Shown here: piece by piece, positions 8,740 through 17,421 of the stretch
How the letters are laid out: each line of letters starts with the position of its first letter
How positions within the stretch are numbered: the stretch's first letter is position 1
Origin: Comamonadaceae bacterium
GTDB lineage: Bacteria; Pseudomonadota; Gammaproteobacteria; Burkholderiales; Burkholderiaceae_C
Assembly (NCBI GenBank): GCA_014190675.1
Contig: BJGT01000013.1
Coordinates: forward strand, 1 to 43,271
Direction: 5' to 3'
DNA: 43,271 nucleotides
Translations under genes and position numbers: made by a program
The notes under the pieces: model-generated
The model's input: only the letters and a program-made list of their open reading frames with translations
The model's database searches: none
What the model was told of the DNA's origin: nothing

Positions 8740-8892
8740 TCAGGCACGGTAGTCGATCTCCGGGTTCAGGCCGGCAGCGGGTGCCAGGCCCAGTAAGGCG
8801 CACCGGGTAGTGCCCTGGCGCCTGCCAGCCTCGGGCGCAACCGCGACGCCCTGGTCGAGGCAAAAAATACTGAAGCGCGGCGGCCGGGGCAT
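8740..8892 (-). CDS. Possible 50-residue small ORF of unknown function
   Basis: An open frame reading MPRPPRFSIFCLDQGVAVAP and ending GLNPEIDYRA lies directly upstream of, and in the same direction as, the GMC gene, with 48 bases between them. Third-position G/C is high, as in neighbouring genes. I recognise no family and see no strong ribosome-binding site, so it may be chance, or the tail of a decayed gene. It is the only candidate in the stretch 8692-8972, which otherwise holds nothing clear. Confidence 0.25.
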   Translation of the reverse strand: MPRPPRFSIFCLDQGVAVAPEAGRRQGTTRCALLGLAPAAGLNPEIDYRA

Positions 8893-8972
8893 GCAAACAT
8901 GCGGATTATTATGCGCTTGAGCCGGCAGCGGCTCTCTCCCGAACCATCTGCCCAGGAAAGGTTTAAGCCGCT

Positions 8973-9770
8973 ATGACACCAGCAGAACTTCTACACCACA
9001 GCGACAGCGGTACGCTGTGGGGCAGCCCGCTTGCGGCCCCTGCCTTGGATGTACCAAGCGCCTACCAGCTGGCGTTGGCCGTGCGGGCCTTGCGCCTTGG
9101 GCGCGGCGAGCAGCCACGGGGCTTCAAGATCGGCTTTACCAACCGCAGCATCTGGGCCCGCTATGACGTGTTTGGGCCAATCTGGGGCACGGTTTATGAC
9201 AGCACCCTGCGCCACTGCGAGGGCCGAGGCGAGCTGTCACTGAGCCAGACCTGCCAGCCTAGGCTAGAGCCAGAGGCGGTTTTTGGTATGGGCGCGACGC
9301 CGCCTGCGGCCGCCACGCTAGACGACTTGTTTGCCGCCATCGACTGGGTCGCGCCGGGCTTTGAGGTGGTGCAGTCACACATGAAAGACTGGAAGTTCAA
9401 GGCCGCTGCAACCGTGGCAGACGGTGGTCTGCATGGGCGCTTGCTGGTGGGGCGCCGGGTGCCGGTGCGCGATATTGCAGCAAACGCGCAGCAATTCGAT
9501 GCCCTGCTGGCGTCCTGCCAGGTCAGCCTGTCCAAGCATGGCCAGGCCGTCGAACAGGGCTGCGGCGCCAATGTGCTCGACAGCCCGCTGCGTGCCCTGC
9601 ACTTTTTTTTGACCGAGTTGCGTCAGTGCCCTGGCGCGCCAGAGCTACTGCCCGGCGATGTGGTCACCACCGGCACCTGGACCGATGCCTGGCCGGTACA
9701 GGCCGGCGAGAGCTGGCGCGCCAGCTTTGGCGCGCCGCTGGGTTCGCTCGAGGTCGATTTCACTGCCTAA
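8973..9770 (+). CDS. Fumarylacetoacetase-fold hydratase (2-keto-4-pentenoate hydratase-like)
   Basis: A 265-residue protein resembling the 2-hydroxypenta-2,4-dienoate hydratase / 4-oxalocrotonate decarboxylase branch of the FAH superfamily. Supporting segments are RGFKIGFTNRSIWARYDVFGPIWGTVYDS, the metal-site region RLEPEAVFGM (E-x-E-type ligands), VAPGFEVVQSHMKDWKF, and the C-terminal LLPGDVVTTGTWTDAWPV, which corresponds to the G-D-x-I-x-T-G motif. Such enzymes hydrate or decarboxylate 2-oxo acids from aromatic ring cleavage. No other ring-cleavage genes lie nearby, so the physiological substrate is unknown. The ATG at 8973 follows AAGG at about 8957-8960. It stands alone, convergent with comM. 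Confidence 0.83.
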   Translation: MTPAELLHHSDSGTLWGSPLAAPALDVPSAYQLALAVRALRLGRGEQPRGFKIGFTNRSIWARYDVFGPIWGTVYDSTLRHCEGRGELSLSQTCQPRLEPEAVFGMGATPPAAATLDDLFAAIDWVAPGFEVVQSHMKDWKFKAAATVADGGLHGRLLVGRRVPVRDIAANAQQFDALLASCQVSLSKHGQAVEQGCGANVLDSPLRALHFFLTELRQCPGAPELLPGDVVTTGTWTDAWPVQAGESWRASFGAPLGSLEVDFTA

Positions 9771-9818
9771 TTTGGCACCGGCCAAAGGCCCGCAAAGCCC
9801 AGCCGGGTTGCGGCTGGC

Positions 9819-11360
9819 TCAAGCCAGCCCAGTGCGCAGTGCCTGGCGGTATTGCAAAGCCTCCGCCAGATGGGCGACTTGGGTGGTGTGGGCGCCGGCC
9901 AGGTCGGCGATGGTGCGAGCGACCTTCAAGGCGCGGTGGGTGCTGCGGGCGGACCAGCCCAAGCGGGTTGCAGCGTTGCTGAGAAATTTGGTGCCGGCCT
10001 CTTCAAGCAGCACATACTGGTCAATCTCCTGGCCTTGTAATGCCTGGTTAGCCTTGCCTTGACGGGCTATGGCCAGCGCCCGCGCCGTCGTGCAGCGCTG
10101 CCGGATCTGGGCCGTGCTGTCGCCACTGTGGCTTTGCAGCAGCTCGGCGGGTGCCATGGCGGGCACCTCCACATGCAAATCAATGCGGTCGAGCAGGGGG
10201 CCACTGAGCTTTCCCTGGTAGCGGCTGATCTGCTGCGGGCTGCAGCGGCAGGCTTTGTGGGTGTCGCCCAGGTAGCCGCAGGGGCAGGGGTTCATGGCGC
10301 CTATGAGCTGAAAGCGCGCTGGAAACTCGGCTCGCTGAGCCGCCCGCGAGATGGTGATGCTGCCGGTCTCGAGGGGCTCGCGCAGGGCTTCAAGCGCAGC
10401 CCTGGGAAATTCGGGCAACTCGTCCAAAAACAGCACGCCGTGGTGGGCCAGCGAAATCTCGCCCGGGCGGGGTGGCGAGCCCCCGCCCACCAAGGCTACC
10501 GCACTGGCCGTGTGGTGCGGGCTGCCGGTCGGCCGCTGGCCCCAACTGGCCAGGGAAAACCGGCCTGCCAGGCTAGCCAGGGCGGCGCTCTGCAAAGCTT
10601 CGTCGGTGCTCATGCCCGGCAGCAGGCCGGCAAAGCGCTGGGCCAGCATCGACTTGCCCGAGCCTGGCGGTCCGACCATCAAAAGACTGTGCCCACCGGC
10701 TGCCGCAATTTCGAGCACCCGCTTGGGGCCGGCCTGCCCTTTGACATCGGCCAGATCTGGGTAGGCGGCCTGCAATACTGGCTCAGCCGTCGTCACCCGG
10801 CACCAGCCAGGGGCAGGCTCCGTGGGGGCTGCATCAACGGGCTGGGGCAAAAACTGCCGCACCACATCGAGCAAATGGCCGGCACTGTAGACCTGGGCTT
10901 GCGGCACCAAGGCCGCCTCTTGGGCGCTGCCGGGCGGCAGCACCAGCCGTGTGAGCACCTGCCCGGCATGCAGCGCCAGGCTCATGGCCAGCGCACCGCG
11001 CACCGGGCGCAGGTCGCCAGATAAGGACAGCTCGCCGGCAAACTCGTGGCCAGCGAGCCGCGCCGGGTCGATCTGGCCGCTGGCCGCCAGAATACCCAAG
11101 GCGATCGGCAGATCAAAGCGACCCGAGTCCTTGGGCAAATCGGCTGGCGCCAGGTTCACCGTGATGCGCTTGTTGTTGGGAAATTCCAGCCCAGAGTTCT
11201 GAATGGCGCAGCGCACCCGCTCGCGGGCCTCTTTGACCTCGACATCGGCTAGCCCCACCAGCGTGAAGCTCGGCAGGCCATTGGCCAGATGCACTTCGAC
11301 CGTCACGGCGGCGGCATCCAGCCCGAGCAGGGCCCGGCTTTGCACCAAAGCAAGACTCAT
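9819..11360 (-). CDS. comM: YifB/ComM-type magnesium-chelatase-like AAA+ ATPase
   Basis: A 513-residue protein with the YifB/ComM arrangement: an N-terminal Lon-protease-like domain (MSLALVQSRALLGLDAAAV, VNLAPADLPKDSGRFDLPIALGIL), an AAA+ ATPase core with Walker A GPPGSGKS at 230-237 and Walker B VLFLDE at 309-314, the chelatase-specific ISRYQGKLSGPLLDRIDLHVEVP, and a C-terminal helical lid. In naturally transformable bacteria ComM is a helicase promoting branch migration during recombination; in others the role is less clear. Length and architecture are complete. An 8-bp hairpin (9812-9829) overlaps the stop codon but lacks a T run. The gene is divergent from torF; the shared upstream region carries the NtrC/sigma-54 elements, which point toward torF. 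Confidence 0.92.
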   Translation of the reverse strand: MSLALVQSRALLGLDAAAVTVEVHLANGLPSFTLVGLADVEVKEARERVRCAIQNSGLEFPNNKRITVNLAPADLPKDSGRFDLPIALGILAASGQIDPARLAGHEFAGELSLSGDLRPVRGALAMSLALHAGQVLTRLVLPPGSAQEAALVPQAQVYSAGHLLDVVRQFLPQPVDAAPTEPAPGWCRVTTAEPVLQAAYPDLADVKGQAGPKRVLEIAAAGGHSLLMVGPPGSGKSMLAQRFAGLLPGMSTDEALQSAALASLAGRFSLASWGQRPTGSPHHTASAVALVGGGSPPRPGEISLAHHGVLFLDELPEFPRAALEALREPLETGSITISRAAQRAEFPARFQLIGAMNPCPCGYLGDTHKACRCSPQQISRYQGKLSGPLLDRIDLHVEVPAMAPAELLQSHSGDSTAQIRQRCTTARALAIARQGKANQALQGQEIDQYVLLEEAGTKFLSNAATRLGWSARSTHRALKVARTIADLAGAHTTQVAHLAEALQYRQALRTGLA

Positions 11361-11407
11361 GGTGTTCCTCTCTAAAACAGTGCATTTGAGCCGGTTGCGG
11401 GCTTAAA

Positions 11408-11424
11408 TGCACCAACACGGTGCA
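11408..11424 (+). promoter_or_regulatory. NtrC binding site (perfect dyad TGCACC-N5-GGTGCA)
   Basis: TGCACCAACACGGTGCA matches the NtrC consensus palindrome exactly. Its left half is also the right arm of a larger imperfect inverted repeat (GTGCATTTGAGCC 11380-11392 with GGCTTAAATGCAC 11400-11412, one mismatch), which may be a second, weaker site. The dyad centre is about 116 bases before the predicted sigma-54 start site, a typical enhancer distance. Confidence 0.88.
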
Positions 11425-11505
11425 TATTTGATTTTGTACGGCCATGGTAACCCAAGCCAATAGAAAACACCGGCCTTGGCGAGCCTCTGGCGGGCTAAGC
11501 CTGTA

Positions 11506-11520
11506 TGGCACGGTCTGTGC
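11506..11520 (+). promoter_or_regulatory. Sigma-54 (RpoN) promoter of torF-glnK-amtB
   Basis: TGGCACGGTCTGTGC has the -24 GG (11507-11508) and -12 GC (11519-11520) elements separated by exactly 10 bases, matching TGGCAC-N5-TTGC with one deviation. The start of transcription would be near 11532, giving a short leader before the ATG at 11558. With the NtrC dyad upstream this forms a complete nitrogen-limitation promoter. Confidence 0.85.
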
Positions 11521-11557
11521 GTAAACATCATGCTTTTTAACTTCTGAGAGTCATCCA

Positions 11558-12687
<1,130 letters not shown>

Positions 12688-12709
12688 AATTCAAACTGGA
12701 AGACTTCAC

Positions 12710-14233
12710 ATGAAAAAACTTTTCTTATCCTTTGCCCTGGGTTTAGGACTGCTGTTTGGCGCCGCTGCCTTGGCACAAACTGCTTCACCTGGCGCGCCAG
12801 CGAGCGCCGCCACCGAAGCCAAAGCCGCCGAACCCGCTGCGCCGGCGGCCGCTGCTGTTGCAGCACCGGCTGCAGCAGCCGCAGCAGCGCCTGCGCCGGT
12901 TCCCAACAAGGGCGATACCGCCTGGATGATGGTCTCCACGCTGCTGGTCATCATGATGACGGTGCCCGGCTTGGCGCTGTTTTATGGCGGACTCGTGCGA
13001 TCCAAGAACATGCTGTCGGTGCTGATGCAGGTCATGGTGACCTTCTCTCTCATCGTGGTGCTGTGGTTCGTCTATGGCTACAGCCTGGCGTTTACCGAAG
13101 GCGGCGCATTTTTTGGCGGCTTTGACCGGCTGCTCCTGAAAGGCATCTGGGACAACGCGGCCGGCACTTTTGCCAACGCCGCCACCTTCAGCAAGGGCGT
13201 GGTCATTCCTGAAATCGTGTTTGCCGCCTACCAGGCCACCTTTGCCGGCATCACCGCCTGCTTGATCGTCGGCGCCTTTGCCGAGCGCATGAAGTTCTCT
13301 GCCGTGCTGGCCTTCATGACCCTGTGGTTCACCTTTAGCTATGCGCCAATCGCGCACATGGTTTGGTTTTGGATGGGCCCGGACGCCTACACCGGCAAAG
13401 AGGTGGTCGACAGCATGAATGCCAAGGCCGGCTACATCTGGCAATCCGGCGCGCTTGACTTCGCCGGCGGCACTGTGGTGCACATCAACGCCGCCATGGC
13501 CGGCCTGGTTGGGGCGTTCATGGTGGGCAAGCGCATTGGCTACGGCAAAGAGGCAATGGCCCCGCACAGCCTGACCCTCACCATGGTGGGCGCCGCTTTG
13601 CTGTGGGTGGGTTGGTTTGGATTTAACGCCGGCTCGGCCTTAGAGGCCAACGGCTTTGCCGCACTGGCCTTCATCAACACCCTGGTGGCGACCGCAGCGG
13701 CGGTGCTGGCCTGGTGCGTGGGTGAGGCGCTGATGCGCGGCAAGGCCTCGATGCTGGGTGCAGCCTCGGGCGCCGTGGCCGGTTTGGTAGCGATCACCCC
13801 GGCCTGTGGCAATGTGGGCATTGGTGGCGCATTGATCATTGGCCTGGCCGGCGGCTTTGCCTGCCTGTGGGGCGTGAACGCCTTGAAAAAAATGCTCGGC
13901 GCGGACGACTCCCTGGATGTTTTCGGCGTTCATGGTGTGGGCGGCATAGTTGGCGCCCTGCTGACTGGCGTGTTCAATTCGCCGGCCCTTGGCGGACCCG
14001 GTTTTGTGGGCGACTGGGTGACTGCAAGTGCAGTGAGCGCAGCCGATTACTCAATTGCTGCACAGTTCTGGATCCAGCTCAAGGCGGTGCTGATCACCGT
14101 GGTCTGGTCGGGCGTGGTGTCCTTTATCGCCTTCAAGGTGGTTGACCTGACCATCGGCCTGCGGGTGAGCGAAGAAGACGAGCGCGAGGGCCTGGACATC
14201 AGCGCCCACGGCGAGACCGCCTACAACCGCTGA
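12710..14233 (+). CDS. amtB: Ammonium channel AmtB
   Basis: A 507-residue Amt/Rh channel with 11 predicted membrane helices. A cleavable signal peptide (MKKLFLSFALGLGLLFGAAALAQ) is followed by an Ala/Pro-rich low-complexity linker (about residues 25-62), then the channel, starting GDTAWMMVSTLLVIMMTVPGLALFYGGLVR. The pore twin-histidine region is present (VVHINAAMAGLVGAF and DVFGVHGVGGIVGALLTG). It conducts ammonium across the inner membrane and is gated by GlnK, encoded 22 bases upstream. The long Ala-rich periplasmic N-terminal tail exceeds that of E. coli AmtB but is familiar from betaproteobacterial homologues. Expected control is by the upstream NtrC/sigma-54 promoter. Confidence 0.96.
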   Translation: MKKLFLSFALGLGLLFGAAALAQTASPGAPASAATEAKAAEPAAPAAAAVAAPAAAAAAAPAPVPNKGDTAWMMVSTLLVIMMTVPGLALFYGGLVRSKNMLSVLMQVMVTFSLIVVLWFVYGYSLAFTEGGAFFGGFDRLLLKGIWDNAAGTFANAATFSKGVVIPEIVFAAYQATFAGITACLIVGAFAERMKFSAVLAFMTLWFTFSYAPIAHMVWFWMGPDAYTGKEVVDSMNAKAGYIWQSGALDFAGGTVVHINAAMAGLVGAFMVGKRIGYGKEAMAPHSLTLTMVGAALLWVGWFGFNAGSALEANGFAALAFINTLVATAAAVLAWCVGEALMRGKASMLGAASGAVAGLVAITPACGNVGIGGALIIGLAGGFACLWGVNALKKMLGADDSLDVFGVHGVGGIVGALLTGVFNSPALGGPGFVGDWVTASAVSAADYSIAAQFWIQLKAVLITVVWSGVVSFIAFKVVDLTIGLRVSEEDEREGLDISAHGETAYNR

Positions 14234-14306
14234 GCCTCAGGTTTGCCTGGCAGGGCCGACAGCCTTGCGAGGCGGCACACAGCTCGGTTTTTTTGAGCGA
14301 TGAGTT

Positions 14307-14342
14307 CCACCCCGGGCCAGTGGCCTTGGGGTGGTTTTTTTT
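14307..14342 (+). terminator. Rho-independent terminator closing torF-glnK-amtB
   Basis: CCACCCC (14307-14313) pairs with GGGGTGG (14328-14334), with an inner GGCCA/TGGCC extension, followed by eight T (14335-14342). It lies 73 bases after the amtB stop. Confidence 0.9.
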
Positions 14343-14400
14343 GCCGTTTGAACGGCGGCACAATAAGAGCCCCAAGACCCGCCGCCCCCATGCCCCCACC

Positions 14401-15267
14401 ATGAGCACTGCTATCCACCTTCAAGACAAGGGCTTTCGCTGCGAGATCGCGCCAGCACTTGGCGCCAGCCTGGCCGGTCTTTGGCTCAATGACATCCCAG
14501 TGCTTCGCTCCACACCGGCAGTTGAGCTGCTGGCATCGCGCCAGGCCGGCAGCTACCCCCTGGCACCCTATTCCAACCGCATCGGGCAGGCGACTTTACA
14601 TTGGGCGGGGAAGCAGCATGCCTTGACACCCAACAACCTGCCTGAGCCCCACACCATGCACGGGGTGGCTTGGCAACGGGCCTGGACCGTGTTGAAGGCT
14701 GAGCCGCAGCACGCCTCGATGCGCTATCGGCACGAGAGCGACGCGGCCTGGCCCTTTGCCTTTGAAGTCGAGCAGACCTTCGATCTGCATGGTGACACCT
14801 TGAGCATGGCACTGATAGTGACCAACCTGGACAGCGAACCCATGCCGGCCGGTCTGGGTTGGCACCCCTATTTTGTCAAGCGCTCGGGTTGCCATATCGC
14901 TTTTGAGGCGCAAGGGCGCTGGGAGATGGGGGCCGACAAACTACCTACCCACCGACTGCCAAGCAGCGGCCTGGCAACTGCCTGCGCCAACCTGGATATT
15001 GACCATTGCTTTGACGGCTGGGCCGGTAGCGTGCGGCTGCAAGACGATTTGCTGAACACCAGCATCAGCGCAAACCTGCAGCATTTGGTGGTTTTTACCA
15101 ACCAGACACGGGGATTTGTAGCAATTGAGCCGGTCAGCCATGTCAACAACGCGGCAGAAATTTTGCATACCAAAGGCCCGCAGGCTAACGATTTGGGCCT
15201 GCGTACTTTGGCCTGCGGCCAATCCATGGCAGTACAGATGCGCATCGCGGTGGCGCTAAAACCATGA
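14401..15267 (+). CDS. Aldose 1-epimerase (GalM-like mutarotase)
   Basis: A 288-residue protein of the galactose-mutarotase-like superfamily. It shows YPLAPYSNRIGQA, the catalytic His region PHTMHGVAWQRAWTV, LGWHPYF in the beta-sandwich core, and the C-terminal VAIEPVSHVNNA with the likely general-base Glu. It interconverts sugar anomers; the specific hexose is not predictable. The ATG at 14401 is used because the conserved strand STAIHLQDKGFRCEIAPALGASLAGLWLND follows directly; further upstream the frame runs into the amtB terminator. No clear ribosome-binding site is present. The stop overlaps the next gene's start by 4 bases (ATGA), so the two are translationally coupled and probably serve one sugar-oxidation route. 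Confidence 0.87.
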   Translation: MSTAIHLQDKGFRCEIAPALGASLAGLWLNDIPVLRSTPAVELLASRQAGSYPLAPYSNRIGQATLHWAGKQHALTPNNLPEPHTMHGVAWQRAWTVLKAEPQHASMRYRHESDAAWPFAFEVEQTFDLHGDTLSMALIVTNLDSEPMPAGLGWHPYFVKRSGCHIAFEAQGRWEMGADKLPTHRLPSSGLATACANLDIDHCFDGWAGSVRLQDDLLNTSISANLQHLVVFTNQTRGFVAIEPVSHVNNAAEILHTKGPQANDLGLRTLACGQSMAVQMRIAVALKP

Positions 15268-16178
15268 ACTGGCAGGCCCACACCGCAGAGCCCTGCGAAC
15301 TGGGAGAGTCCCCGTTTTGGCATCCGCAGGAAAACCTCTTGTATTGGGTGGATATACCGGGTAAAAAAATTCAGCGTTCGGATGCCTCACTGCGCCAAAT
15401 CGAGAGCTGGGCCATGCCCAGCGAACCGGGCTGCATAGCGCCAGCAGCCAGCGGCGGCCTGGTGATAGCCCTGCGGCATGGCGTGTTCCGGGCTAAGCAC
15501 TGGGGCGGACCGCTGCAACGCATCGCCACGCTGGATTACGACCCGAGCCGGATGCGTGCCAACGATGGCAAATGCGATGCGCTGGGACGCTTCTGGATCG
15601 GCACCATTGACGAAAGCCGCGCCGCCCATGATGCTGCGCTGTTCTGTCTGGACGGCCGTGGCGGCGGTACCCCCACACTCAGCCACAAGGCCGGCCCGGC
15701 CACCACCGCCAACGGGCTGGCCTGGAGCCCCGACAGCCGCACCCTGTACTGGGCCGACACCACCGCTCACCTGGTGTGGGCTTGGGATTTTGAGCCCGAG
15801 GGTGCGGTTTTGAGTGCGCAGCGTGTATTTGCCCAGTTTGCATCCAAGCCATCGGCTTGGCAGTTTGACCAGGGCGGCTACCGGGGTCGGCCGGACGGCG
15901 CCGCCGTGGACGTAGGAGGCAACTACTGGGTGGCAATGTTCGAGGGCCGCCGGCTGTGCCAATTTGCGCCCGACGGCCGCCTGCTCGGCGAGATTGACAC
16001 ACCGCTGCAGTGCCCAACCATGCCCTGCTTTGGCGGTGCCAACCTGGGCACCCTCTTTGTGAGCAGCGCCCGCCACCACCGCAGCCCGGCCGAGTTGAGC
16101 GCCTTCCCCCTGTCGGGCTGCCTGCTGTCGATGGGCGTGGCGGAAACTGGCCTGCCGGTCAATTTTTACCGTGATTAA
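15264..16178 (+). CDS. SMP-30/gluconolactonase family lactonase
   Basis: A 304-residue six-bladed beta-propeller of the SMP-30/LRE family. Metal-binding positions fit the family: Glu15 in GESPFWHPQENLLYWVDIPG, the Asn in TANGLAWSPDSRTLYWADT and the Asp in RPDGAAVDVGGNYWVAMFEG. Such enzymes hydrolyse aldonolactones (for example glucono-, galactono- or arabinonolactone) using a divalent metal. The 4-base overlap with the mutarotase gene suggests sequential action: anomer conversion, oxidation by an unlinked dehydrogenase, then lactone opening. The exact sugar is unknown. No dehydrogenase or transporter for the route is beside it. Confidence 0.88.
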   Translation: MNWQAHTAEPCELGESPFWHPQENLLYWVDIPGKKIQRSDASLRQIESWAMPSEPGCIAPAASGGLVIALRHGVFRAKHWGGPLQRIATLDYDPSRMRANDGKCDALGRFWIGTIDESRAAHDAALFCLDGRGGGTPTLSHKAGPATTANGLAWSPDSRTLYWADTTAHLVWAWDFEPEGAVLSAQRVFAQFASKPSAWQFDQGGYRGRPDGAAVDVGGNYWVAMFEGRRLCQFAPDGRLLGEIDTPLQCPTMPCFGGANLGTLFVSSARHHRSPAELSAFPLSGCLLSMGVAETGLPVNFYRD

Positions 16179-16244
16179 ATTTTTGCACGGGCCGGGTTCA
16201 AAATAATCAAGCGCCCCGGCCCTGCTGCCCGATAACATCCCCAT

Positions 16245-17414
16245 ATGGATGAAATGCCCCCCGCGCTGCAAGCCCTCAAAGAGCGGGTGCTCGCAGCCAG
16301 CGCCGATGGCACAGCATTGCGTATCACGGGCAGCGGCAGCAAAGACTTTTATGGCCAGGCGCTGCACGGCGAGCTGCTCGATGTCAGGCCTTGGAGCGGC
16401 ATCAGCAGTTATGAGCCCAGCGAACTGGTGGTTACCGCACGGGCCGGCACCCGCTTGTCTGAGCTCGAAGCGGTGCTGACTGAGCAGGGCCAGGCGCTGG
16501 CCTTTGAGCCGCCACACTTTGGACCTGGCGCCACCTTGGGCGGCATGGTGGCGGCGGGCCTGAGCGGCCCGGCACGGGCCAGCGTGGGGGCCCTGCGCGA
16601 CTATGTGCTGGGCGCGCGCTTGATCAACGGTCGCGGCGAATTACTCACCTTTGGCGGCCAGGTCATGAAAAACGTGGCGGGCTATGACGTCTCGCGTCTG
16701 TTGGTCGGCAGCCTGGGCACCCTGGGGCTGATCACCGAGGTGTCGCTCAAGGTACTGCCCACAGCACCAGCCCAAGCCACCCTGCTGTGCGCCGGTGTGT
16801 CGCAAACCACCGCCTTGGCCCTGCTCAATCGCTGGGGCGGCCAGCCGCTGCCGCTGAATGCCAGTTGCTGGCTGTTTGACACCGCGGCACAAGCGGCACA
16901 AGACAGCTTGTTTGTTCGTCTGCGGGGCGCACAAGCGGCAGTCGAGGCGGCCTGCCCGCAATTGGCGGCCGATGTGCAGGCTGCGGGCGGCAGCGCGTCT
17001 CGGATGGATGAGGCGCAAGCTGGCCCCGACTGGGCCGCCTGCCGGGAGCAGACCCTGCCCTTCTTCACACCACCCGCGCCCGAGCTGTGCCTGTGGCGGC
17101 TGTCGGTGCCGCAAACCGCGCCGATGCTCGACCTGCCCTACCCCACACTCATGGAGTGGCATGGCGCATTGCGCTGGCTCTGGGCTCCAGCCGGTGCCGC
17201 ACCTCGATTGCGCGCTGCCGCCACGGCAGCCGGCGGTCACGCCACCCTGTTTCGCATCAGCCAGGCCCATGGCGAGGCGGACCGTGCCGTGGGGGTGTTC
17301 GCACCACTCTCACCGGTACAGCTGCGCATACAGCAGGCCCTGCTGCGCGAGTTTGATCCGCAGGGTCTGTTCAATCCGGGGCGACTCTTGCCCTGGCCGA
17401 CCTCCCCCGCCTGA
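16245..17414 (+). CDS. glcE: Glycolate oxidase FAD-binding subunit GlcE
   Basis: A 389-residue FAD-linked oxidase subunit with a PCMH/VAO-type FAD domain: SYEPSELVVTARAGTRLSELEAVL, then PPHFGPGATLGGMVAAGLSGP, RDYVLGARLINGRGELLTFGGQVMKNVAGYDVSRLLVGSLGTLGLITEVSLKVLP. It ends FDPQGLFNPGRLLPW, the flavin-binding tail shared with GlcD. It is shorter than GlcD, as GlcE should be. GlcD, GlcE and GlcF together oxidise glycolate to glyoxylate. glcF follows 7 bases later; glcD is not in the window, although it normally accompanies these genes. ATG at 16245 is the first start in the frame with conserved sequence after it. Confidence 0.93.
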   Translation: MDEMPPALQALKERVLAASADGTALRITGSGSKDFYGQALHGELLDVRPWSGISSYEPSELVVTARAGTRLSELEAVLTEQGQALAFEPPHFGPGATLGGMVAAGLSGPARASVGALRDYVLGARLINGRGELLTFGGQVMKNVAGYDVSRLLVGSLGTLGLITEVSLKVLPTAPAQATLLCAGVSQTTALALLNRWGGQPLPLNASCWLFDTAAQAAQDSLFVRLRGAQAAVEAACPQLAADVQAAGGSASRMDEAQAGPDWAACREQTLPFFTPPAPELCLWRLSVPQTAPMLDLPYPTLMEWHGALRWLWAPAGAAPRLRAAATAAGGHATLFRISQAHGEADRAVGVFAPLSPVQLRIQQALLREFDPQGLFNPGRLLPWPTSPA

Positions 17415-17421
17415 GCTCGCC

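Noticed and set aside
9812-9829. 8-bp hairpin GGCTGGCT-CA-AGCCAGCC as a terminator
   Set aside because: It overlaps the comM stop codon and has no T run on either strand.
15387-16517. 376-codon reverse frame
   Set aside because: Antisense to the lactonase gene and the start of glcE; composition and lack of motifs mark it as a shadow.
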